Assembly (NCBI GenBank): GCA_011799875.1
Contig: CM022298.1
Location: 260,393,757 to 260,457,756 of the forward strand
Length of the DNA: 64,000 nucleotides
Source of the DNA: Thinopyrum elongatum
Lineage: Eukaryota; Streptophyta; Magnoliopsida; Poales; Poaceae
Direction of reading: 5' to 3'
Shown here: piece after piece, positions 55,715 to 64,000 of the stretch
Layout of the letters: every line of letters starts with the position of its first letter
Numbering within the stretch: position 1 is the stretch's first letter
Notes under the pieces: generated by a model
What the model was told of the DNA's origin: nothing
Databases searched by the model: none
What the model saw: only the letters and a program-made list of their open reading frames with translations
Position numbers and translations under genes: made by a program

Positions 55715-56075
55715 CTAGAGAGAGAGAGAGAGAGGTATAGAAAGAGTGAGTGTGCAAAAAGTGTGTGTGTGTGTGTGTGAAAGAGACATGGACAATACAC
55801 GACAAGGTAGAGAAAAAGTGTGTGTGTGTGTCTTATGCAAACATATCACAGATGCATCTTCGAGAGCGGAAGCAAGGTGAGGAGATAGTGTGTGGTTGTT
55901 TGCAACCGAGAGAGAAAGACCCCTAGCACGTGGCCAAGGGGGGTCTGGCAAACAAGGGAGAGAGGTCGAGAGAGACGTATGGAGGAAATGCAGGCAAGGC
56001 TAGAAGAGAGAGTGTGTTTGTGATAGAGAGATCCCTTGGAGATCATGTAGGGACTAGATGGGTGGGAGATCAAGC
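55715..56075. repeat. GA/GT-rich low-complexity DNA
   Basis: (GA)n at about 55717-55732, (GT)n at 55761-55778 and 55818-55830, and many GAGAGA blocks. The composition is the complement of the CT/CA arrays at 23.4-24.2 kb. Confidence 0.7.
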
Positions 56076-56595
56076 GTGATGTGACGGCGGCCCAATCTTA
56101 CGATGAGAGTGGGGATAACTATCGATTTGGTGGATTTTGACCTTGACGATCCGGCTATACCATACCCGACGATACGCTTCGACAATTGCTAAATCAATCT
56201 CTAATGGTTATAGACCTTGCCATAGGCACGATCAACCTGAACAACGAGGTTCGAGTTCCTGCAAGCAACCGAAGAATCGACAAGAACAAACGTGAATTGC
56301 AATCTGAGATTGTGGATGATAAATTGAGCACACAAACTAGATGAAAAGTTGGGGCTCCACTGTGGATCTGACAAGGCGGTAGTCCTACACGTCTCGTAGA
56401 TGCGAATTGTAGCGATGGCTAGACAATACAATAAAACCCCAGTCTAAGCCCTAATATATGATAGCTTTTTATTACGGGCAGATATTGCGGGCGAGACAGT
56501 TCGCTGTGTTTCTTCCGGACTGCTGTAGGTCCATGGGTTGGCATGTACAGGCCGAAGCGTGGTAGGGCCGGACTGTTCTAGCACAACCAAATATT
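56076..56595 (-). other. Probable 3' non-coding DNA or LTR of the Gypsy element at 56.6-57.85 kb
   Basis: It follows the integrase frame on the minus strand. I could not fix LTR ends or a polypurine tract, so its limits are uncertain. Confidence 0.35.
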
Positions 56596-57848
56596 CTAGT
56601 GCCCACGTTGGTAGCTGATTCCTAATCCAAGTACTTTGGTCTTGGTGTCTTTTGTCCTTGTACACGTAACATCAATTGATGGATGCGATGGATGGTTCCC
56701 TGGGTACATGAATGCATGTGACATGGTTGATGGATGGAATGGATTCGGTGGAAATGCATGCAGTGTTGCTCCATCCGATTTGAATGCACAGTTGGCTTCA
56801 TCTCTAATCTCTCCTTTATTCCTGAGTAAAAGCAAATCGGAACATGAGTGTAGCATCGTACTTTTGTCAGTCAAATCATATGTACGAAGGAGGGATAGTA
56901 CCTGGCCATTTATTTGACGCGCACGCGCTCTAGTCATAGGTCCAGGTGGAACAACAACTGATGAAGGAGCCACAGTGGGTGTAACGATGGAAGTGGTGTC
57001 CTCATCATCCCCTCCTTCTTGAATTGAAGTTGTCCTCAATGATATCTCATCGTCATCGTCCTCACCCAAATAGGGTTTTAAATCTGCAGTGTTAAATGTG
57101 GGACTAACCCAAAATTCTGCAGGCAGATCAAGTTTATATGCGTTGTCATTAATTTTTTCTACCACTTTAAAAGGTCCATCTGCACAAGGCATTAATTTTG
57201 ACTTTCGTAAATCAGAGAAATGGTCTTTTCGCAAATGCAACCATACTAAATCACCTGGTTCAAACACAATACTTTTCCTACCCTGGCTACCAACAAGTTT
57301 ATACTTGGCATTCATGCGTTCAATATTTTTCTTAGTCATCTCATGCATTTTTAATACTAACTCAACACGTTCTTTAGCATCAAGGTTTACCTTCTCCGAA
57401 GACGGAATAGGTAATAAATCAATTGGCGCACGAGGTATAAATCCATAAACAATCTCAAAAGGGCATAATTTCGTGGTAGAATGAACTGAACGATTATAAG
57501 CAAACTCTACATGAGGTAGACATTCTTCCCACATTTTTAAATTCTTTGTCAAAACAGCCCTAAGCATATTAGACAATGTACGATTAACCACTTCAGTTTG
57601 ACCATCTGTTTGAGGATGGCATGTACTACTAAATAAAAGCTTAGTCCCCAATTTTGTCCACAACACCCTCCAAAAGTGGCTAAGAAATTTTGTGTCACGA
57701 TCAGAAACAATTGTATTTGGCATGCCATGTAAACAAACTACTTCTCTAAAGAACAAATCAGTAATGTGAGTAGCATCGCCACTTTTATGACAAGGTATAA
57801 AATGTGCCATCTTAGAGAATCGATCGACAACCACTAATATGCTATCAC
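56596..57848 (-). pseudogene. Gypsy integrase fragment, 5'-truncated
   Basis: About 417 codons on the minus strand enter in the middle of the integrase core (DSILVVVDRFSKMAHFIP), continue with IVSDRDTKFLSHFW (second catalytic Asp) and HPQTDGQTEVVNR (catalytic Glu), then VWLHLRKDHF and GPFKVVEKINDNAYKLDLP. A Glu/Asp-rich and Ser/Thr-rich tail follows. This is a different Gypsy lineage from the Tat elements. The frame is cut near 57848, where the sequence becomes 3' non-coding DNA of a Sabrina-like element, so the zinc finger, RNase H and RT are missing. No internal stop was found. Confidence 0.88.
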
Positions 57849-58511
57849 AACACAAAACTCAACAGAAAACTCGTGAGATCCATTAGTATAATAAAGCAAA
57901 TCACCACTTTTAGGTACTACTTTAAACTCATCCCAATTTTATATTTGAATTATTTCTACTATATTCTAACTTGACCATGGTTCATACCCCCCGATACAAC
58001 CCATAGATTCATCAAAACAAGCGAACAACACAATGAAAACAGTATATGTCAAAAACAGAAAAGTTTGTAGAAACCTGAATGAAGCTCATACTTCTGTAAC
58101 TCCAATTTTTTTTGAAAAATGAGGACAACGTAGGCAATCTGTATATCAATCTTGCATAAAAAATTCAGAATTTTTCCACGTTCCAGCAAATTTTAACAAT
58201 TCTGCTAGTGGACACAAAAGTTTCTGTTTTTTCTCAGAATTAAGTCAACAATCTTCCAAATCATCCCAAAGGTCTTACTTGGCACAAACACTAACTAAAA
58301 CACCAAAACTCTATCAAAACAAATGTATAATGATGTATTTATTGAAAAACAGAAGAAAAAGCAAAAACATAAAATAATATTGGGTTGCCTCCCAACAAGC
58401 TCTTTCTTTATAGCCATTAAGATAGGCTTGAGATTTCCATGATGCTCACATGAAAGATAATAATTGAGACACGAAGAGAGCATCATAAAACATGTGGCAA
58501 ACACATTTAAT
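57849..58511 (-). repeat. Copy A of the Sabrina-like 3' non-coding segment
   Basis: It corresponds to 62613-63262 (copy C) nearly end to end and to 62125-62455 (copy B, partial). Shared blocks: CAACACAAAACTCAACAGAAA, TCCATGGTTCATACCCC-type, CATAGATTCATCAAAA, AAGGTCTTACTTGGCACAAAC and CTCCCAACAAGC. Confidence 0.8.
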
Positions 58512-59820
58512 AAAATAAAAGTAAATAAATTACAGCAAGGTATTTCTGTGTTTTTGATTTTATAGATCTGAAAATAATATGATAAAAGATAGACCCGGTG
58601 GCCATAGTTTTCACTAGAGGCTTCTCTCTTGAAAGAAAGCATACGGTGGGTAAACAAATTATTGTTGAGCAATTGATAGAAAAGCGCATAGTTACGACGA
58701 TATCCAAGGCAATGATCATGTATATAGGCATCACGTCCGTGACAAGTAGACCGACTCCTGCCTGCATCTACTACTATTACTCCACACATCGACCACTATC
58801 CAGCATGCATCTAGTGTATTAAGTTAACAAGAACGGAGTAACGCCTTAAGCAAGATGATATGATGTAGAGGGATAGATCCAATCAATATGAACAAACCCC
58901 ATCTTTTTATCCTTAATGGCAATAATACAAATACGTGTCATGTCCCTTTCTGTCACTGGGATTGAGCACCGCAAGATTGAACCCATTACGAAGCACCTCT
59001 CCCATTGCAAGAAAAATCATTCTAGTTGGCCAAACCAAATCAATAGATCAGAGAGAAATACCAAGCTATATAAATCATGAATAAAAGAGTTCAGAGAAGT
59101 CTCAAATAATATTCTTAGATAATCCGATCATAAACCCACAATTCATCAGATCTCAACAAATGCACCGCAAAAGAAGATTACATCGAATAGATCTCCAAGA
59201 ACATCGAGGAGAACATTGTATTGAAGATCAAAGAGAGAGAAGAAGCCATCTAGCTACTAGCTATGGACCCGTAGGTCTGTGGTAAACTACTCAAAGATCA
59301 TCGAAAGGGCAACAAGGTTGATGTAGAAGCTCTCCATGATTGAATCCCCCTCCGACAGAGCACCGGAAAAGGTCCCCAGATGGAATCTCACAAAGAAAGA
59401 AACTTACGGTGGCGGAAAAGTCTTTTTGGTGAGCCCTCTTGTCTTTGGGGAATATTTGGATATTTACAGAAGAAAAATTAGGGTTGGAAGTGCCACGGGG
59501 CGCCCACACGCTTGGGGGGCGCCCCCCTAGGGCGCACCCCCTGAGCTTGTGGCCACCTCATGGCTCTTCTGGCCTCCTCCCGAAGCTTCCAGGGTGCCTT
59601 GTGGTCCAAGAAAAATCATCAAAAAGTTTCATTTCGTTTGGTATTGATTTTCTTTAAAGACAAAAACAAGGAAAAAACAACAACTGGCACTGGGCACTAG
59701 GTTAATAAGTTAGTCCTAAAAATGATATAAAATATCATAATAATGCGTATAAAGCATCCAAGATTGATAATATAATAGCATGGAACAATACAAAAATTAT
59801 AGATATGTCGGAGACGTATC
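58512..59820 (-). repeat. LTR of Sabrina-like element, 3' end missing
   Basis: On the minus strand it begins TGATACGTCTCCGACATATC at 59820, as the family does, and matches 1-850 of the window. About 280 bases present at 850-1131 are absent, so the LTR end is lost at the junction near 58512. The GC-rich block near 59500-59540 is normal for this LTR. Confidence 0.8.
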
Positions 59821-59837
59821 AAGCATCCCCAAGCTTA
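59821..59837 (-). promoter_or_regulatory. Polypurine tract of Sabrina-like element
   Basis: AATTAAGCTTGGGGATGCT on the minus strand adjoins the LTR start, preceded by CTCGAGGACGAGCAGG. Confidence 0.65.
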
Positions 59838-61970
59838 ATTCCTGCTCGTCCTCGAGTAGGTAAATGATAAAAATAGAATTTTTGATGTGGAATGATACCT
59901 AACATGTTTATCATGTAATCTTTATTTATATGGCATGAATATTCACATGCGTAAGATTCAAAACAAAAGTTCAATATTGACATGAAAACAATAATACTTC
60001 AAGCATACTAAAAAGCAATCATGTCTTTTCAAAATATCATGGCTAAAGAAAGTTATCCCTACAAAATCATATAGTCTTGTCATGCTTCGTCTTCTTAACA
60101 CAAAGTATTTATCATGCACAACCCCAATGACAAGCCATGCAACTGGTTCATACTTTTTAACGTTCTTCAGCTTTTCAACTCTCACGCAATACATGAGCGT
60201 GAGCCATGGATATAGCATTATAAGTGGAATAGAGTATGATGTTGGAGGTTGTGTGGAGACGACAAAAAAGAAGAAAGTCTCACATTGACGAGGCTAATCA
60301 ACGGGCTATGGAGATGCCCATCAATTGAAATCAATGCAAGCAGTAGGGATTGCCATGCAACGGTTGCACTAGAGCTATAAGTATATGATAGATCAAAAGA
60401 AAACTAAGTGGGTGTGCATCCAACTTTCTTGCTCATGAAGACCTCGGGCATTTGAGGAAGCTCATCATTGGACTATACAAGCCAAGTTCTATAATGAAAA
60501 ATTCCCACTAGTAATATATGAAAGTGACAAAATAGGAGACTCTCTATCATGAAGAACATGGTGCTACTTTGAAGCACAAGTGCGGAAAAGGATAGTAACA
60601 TTGCCCCTTCTCTCTTTTTGGCCTCTTTTTTTTCTCTTTTTTTTCTTTTTTTTGTTTTGTTGGGCTCTTTTTTGCCTCTTTTTTTTCTCTTTTTTTAATT
60701 TTCGTCCGGAATCTCATCTTGACTTGTGGGGGAATCGTAGTCTCCATCATCCTTTCCTCACATGGGACAATGGTCTAATAATGAGGACCATCACACTTTT
60801 ATTTACTTACAACTCAAGAATTACAACTCAATACTAGAAAAAAAATATGACTCTATATGAATGCCTCCGGTAGTGTACCGGTATGTGCAATGATCTAGCG
60901 TGACATGTATAAAACATATGAACGGTGGCCAAGCCACAAATACTATGTCAACTATATGATCATGCAAAGCAATATGACAATGATTCATAATAAAACAGAA
61001 CGGTGAAGTTGCATGGCAATATATCTCGGAATGGCTATGGAAATGCCATAATAGGTAGGTATGGTGGCTGTTTGGTGGAAGATATAAGGAGGGTTATGTG
61101 TGAAAGAGCATATCATATCACGGGGTTTGGATGCACCAGCGAAGTTTGCACCACAACTCAAGGTGAGAAGGGGCAATGCATGGTACCGAAGAGGCTAGCA
61201 AATTACGAAAAGGTTAGAGTGTGTATAATCCATGGACTCACATTAGTCATAAAGAACTCACATACTTATTGCAAAAGTTTATTAGCCCTCGAAGCTAAGT
61301 ACTACTATGCATTCCCCTAGGGGGATAGATTGGTAGGAAAAGACCGTCGCTCGTCCCCGACCACCACTCATAAGGAAGACAATCAATAATAAATCATGCT
61401 CCAATTTCATAGCATAACGAGAGACCATACATGCATGCTTCGGGAATCACAAACCTTAACACAAATATTCTTACTAAACCATAATTATTCACTAGCATGA
61501 CTCTAATATCACCATATTTATATCACAAAACAAATGCAAATATCAAACTTCTCATATATTCAATGATCTTCATGAAAGTTTTTATTATATCCCTCTTGAA
61601 TACCCATCATATTAGGACTAAATTCCTAACCCAAGAAAATTGGCATACCATTTATAAGACTCTCAAAATAATATAAGTGAAGCATGAGAGTTCATCAATT
61701 TCTTCAAAACAAAACCACCACCGTGCTCTAAAAGATATAAGTGAAGCACTAGAGCAACTGCCTAGCTCAAAAGATATAAGTGAAGCACAAAGAGTATTCT
61801 AACAAATTAATGATTAATATGTGTCCCTCTCAAAAAGGCATGTCCAGCAAGGATGATTTTGGAAAACTAAAAAGCAAATAAAGCAAAGACTCATATAATA
61901 CATGATGCTCCAAGCAAACACATATCATGTAGTGAATAAAAATATAGCCTCAAGTAATTTACCAATGGAT
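59838..61970 (-). other. 3' non-coding DNA of Sabrina-like element
   Basis: AT-rich, no gene. A pyrimidine tract of about 100 bases lies at 60600-60700; read on the other strand it gives a Lys/Glu-rich frame that is not taken as a gene. GATATAAGTGAAGCA recurs three times near 61670-61790. Confidence 0.6.
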
Positions 61971-61989
61971 TGTAGACAAAAGAGGGGAT

Positions 61990-62570
61990 GCCAACCGGGG
62001 CATCCCCAAGCTTAGACGCTTGGTTGTCCTTGAATATTTCCTTGGGGGGCCATGGGCATCCCCAAGCTTAGGCTCTTGCCATTCCTTATTCCTTAGCCCA
62101 TCGAAACTTCACTCAAAACTTGAAAACTTCACAACACAAAGCTCAACAGAAAACTCATGAGATCCAATAGTATAATAAATCAAATCACCACTTTTAAGTA
62201 CTGTTGTAAACTCATTCCAATTTTATATTTGAACTATATCTACTTTATTCTAAATTCACCATGGTTCATACCCCCCGATACAACCCATAGATTCATCAAA
62301 ACAAGCGAACAACACAATGAAAACAGAATCTGTCAAAAACAGAACAGTCTGTAGAAACCTGAATGAAGCTCATACTTCTGTAACTCCAAAAAATTCTGAA
62401 AAATGAGGACGACATAGAAACCTGAATGAAGCTCATACTTCTGTAACCGATAGACGAAGACGAAAGAGGGGATGCCTTCCGGGGCATCCCCAAGCTTAGG
62501 CTCTTGATTGTCCTTGAATATTACCTTGGGGTGCCTTGTGCATCCCCAAGCTTAGGCTCTTGCCACTCCT
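61990..62570 (-). repeat. Reiterated GCATCCCCAAGCTTA motif and copy B segment
   Basis: GGCATCCCCAAGCTTAG (PPT-like on the minus strand) occurs at about 61999, 62055, 62484 and 62541, and a further copy abuts the LTR at 59824. Blocks with TGTCCTTGAATAT follow two of them. Copy B (62125-62455) lies between. Confidence 0.8.
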
Positions 62571-62612
62571 TATTCCATAGTCCATCAAATCCTTACCCAA
62601 AACTTGAAAACT

Positions 62613-63262
62613 TCACAACACAAAACTCAACAGAAAATCTCATAAGCTCCGTTAGTATAAGAAAATAAATAAACACTTTTGGTACTGTTGTGAACTCATT
62701 CTTTATTTATATTGGTGTAATATCTACTGTATTCCAACTTTTCCATGGTTCATACCCCTCGATACTACCCATAGATTCATCAAAATAAGCAAACAACACA
62801 AAGAAAACAGAATCTGTCAAAAACAGAACAGTCTATGAATATCCGAATTTTTATAATACTTATGTGACTCGAAAATTCTGAAAAATTAAGACAACAGAGG
62901 AAATTTGCATATAAATCGGATGTAAAAAATTCAGGATTTTTCAACGTTCCAGTGAATTACTAAAATTCTGTGACTGGAAGCAAAAGTTTCTGTTTTTCAG
63001 CAAGATCAAGTCAACTATCACCGTAAGCCATCCTAAAGGTCTTACTTGGCACAAACACTAATTAAAAAACTAAAATACATCTAACCAGAGGCTAGATGAA
63101 AAATTTATTCAAAAACAGAAAATAAAAATATTGGGTTGTCTCCCAACAAGCGCTTTTCTTTAAAGCCTTTTAGCTAGGCGTTGATAATTTTGATGATGCT
63201 CACATGAAAGACAAGAATTGAAGTGAAAGAGAGCATCATAAAACACGTGACAAACACATATA
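62613..63262 (-). repeat. Copy C of the Sabrina-like 3' non-coding segment
   Basis: It is the counterpart of 57849-58511 and overlaps the 3' end of the ORF at 63160. Confidence 0.8.
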
Positions 63263-64000
63263 AGTCTAACATACTTCCTATGCATAGGCATTTTATAAGA
63301 AAACAAATTATCAAGGCAAGCAAAAACTAGCATATGCAAGGAAGAAGAAAGAGACGATAGCAATCTCAACATGAAGAGAGGTAATTTAGTAACATGAAAA
63401 TTTCTACAACCATATTCTCCTCTATCATAATAATTACATGTAGCATCATATTCAAATTCAACAATATAGCTATCACGTAAATTATTCTCTACATGATCCA
63501 CATGCATGCAAAGTTGACACTCTTCCAAAATAGTGGGATTATCATTAACTAAAGTCATGACCTTTCTAAACCCACTTTTATCAAAAATTTCATAAGATTG
63601 AATATTCTCCAAATATGTGGGATCTAAAGTTGACACTCTTCCAAACCCACTTTCAATATTATTGCAAACATTATTATCAATCTTATATTCATCATGGGGC
63701 TTAAATATATTTTCAAGATCATAAGAAGAATCACCCCAATCATGATCATTGCAACAAGTAGTGGACATAGCAAAACTAGTATCCCGAAGCTTAGGGTTTT
63801 GCATATCATTAACACAATTGACATTAATAGAATTTATAATAACATCATTGCAATCATGCTTTTGATTCAAGGAACTATAAAGTATGGGTGCAATAGCAAT
63901 AATCTCATGTTTAACATAAGGAACTCTAGCAAATTCGTCTCCATAAATATTGGCATCATGGCCATAAGAATAGCAAGCATCATGTTCATCAAGGGATATT
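63160..64000 (-). CDS. C-terminal part of a retroelement ORF of unknown function
   Basis: The frame is open from the window edge to a stop at 63160-63162, about 280 codons. It is Asn/Asp/Tyr-rich in the first two thirds (HDACYSYGHDANIYGDEF, YDLENIFKPHDEY, ILEECQLCMHVDHVENN) and ends in a hydrophobic, Cys-rich part (LPLFMLRLLSSLSSSLHML) that could span a membrane. It lies between pol (outside the window) and the 3' non-coding DNA, where env-like ORFs are found in some plant Gypsy elements; that role is inference. Its last codons recur in rearranged form at 58390-58500. No internal stop was seen. Confidence 0.45.
   Translation of the reverse strand, partial: ISLDEHDACYSYGHDANIYGDEFARVPYVKHEIIAIAPILYSSLNQKHDCNDVIINSINVNCVNDMQNPKLRDTSFAMSTTCCNDHDWGDSSYDLENIFKPHDEYKIDNNVCNNIESGFGRVSTLDPTYLENIQSYEIFDKSGFRKVMTLVNDNPTILEECQLCMHVDHVENNLRDSYIVEFEYDATCNYYDRGEYGCRNFHVTKLPLFMLRLLSSLSSSLHMLVFACLDNLFSYKMPMHRKYVRLICVCHVFYDALFHFNSCLSCEHHQNYQRLAKRL

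Larger units (their letters stand above)
57849..64000 (-). mobile_element. Sabrina-like Gypsy element with rearranged internal/LTR order
   Basis: On the minus strand, from 64000 downward: an ORF end (63160), 3' non-coding DNA with repeats, a polypurine tract (59821-59837), an LTR from 59820 to about 58512 that lacks its 3' end, and then, without an LTR end, a second copy of the post-ORF non-coding DNA (58511-57849). The LTR thus has internal 3' sequence on both sides. The same LTR family ends at 1131 in the opposite orientation. The element continues beyond the window. Confidence 0.75.

Noticed and set aside
58295..58789. 164-codon minus-strand frame
   Set aside because: It runs from LTR into internal non-coding DNA across a rearrangement junction; only its last part resembles the true ORF end at 63160.
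60547..60750. Lys/Glu-rich 67-codon minus-strand frame
   Set aside because: It is produced by a pyrimidine tract in the 3' non-coding DNA of a retroelement.
1..64000. CRISPR arrays, rRNA, tRNA genes, bacterial operons
   Set aside because: The direct repeats seen are LTRs, transposon repeats or microsatellites; no cloverleaf or rRNA sequence was recognised by eye. A tRNAscan run would settle the tRNA question.

Overview
The window reads as intergenic DNA of a large grass genome, most likely a Triticeae species (wheat, Aegilops, barley or rye). The reasons are nested LTR retrotransposons, a Caspar-like CACTA end, Stowaway-type MITEs with TA target duplications, a small Helitron, and only scattered, mostly broken host genes (F-box/FBD, DUF295-like). 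No rRNA, tRNA or CRISPR was seen. Family names are given from memory and as likenesses only; no database was searched.

Layout. 1-1131 is the end of a Sabrina-like Gypsy LTR. It sits inside an outer Tat-lineage Gypsy element on the + strand (1132-3735 and 11053-13273: pol 3' end, an antisense gene, and the 3' LTR). That outer element also holds a second, reverse-oriented Tat element at 3736-11052, bounded by the target duplication GCATC. The outer element itself lies inside a decayed SIRE/Maximus-like element (13274-18771), whose 3' LTR abuts a DUF295-like gene fragment (18772-19117). From 19.1 to 29.4 kb lies older low-copy DNA: a diverged tandem duplication, MITEs, CT/CA-rich tandem arrays, two gene remnants, a Helitron and a CACTA end. 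From 29470 to 51484 lies a LARD-type element with LTRs of about 4.5 kb and the target duplication GCTAA. Its 3' LTR is split by a nearly complete Tat-like Gypsy element (37252-47363, target duplication GGCAT). 51.5-56.1 kb holds a broken F-box/FBD gene with MITEs in an intron. 56.1-57.85 kb is a truncated Gypsy integrase. 57.85-64 kb is a Sabrina-like element on the minus strand with a rearranged LTR/internal arrangement.

Main biological point. Each of the three Tat-like elements carries an extra gene between pol and its 3' LTR, on the strand opposite to gag-pol, with a TATA-like box about 70-100 bp before the ATG. Two of these genes are homologous and look like B3-fold DNA-binding proteins with a Ser/Asp-rich acidic tail (11146-11805 is intact; 4951-5733 has stop codons). 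The third (43758-46584) resembles the 'putative gypsy-type transposon' protein family. It can be read as a seven-exon gene in which the exon phases join correctly across the first five introns. These antisense genes, and a short conserved-looking ORF in the supposedly non-coding LARD (34116-34703), are the parts most worth a second look.
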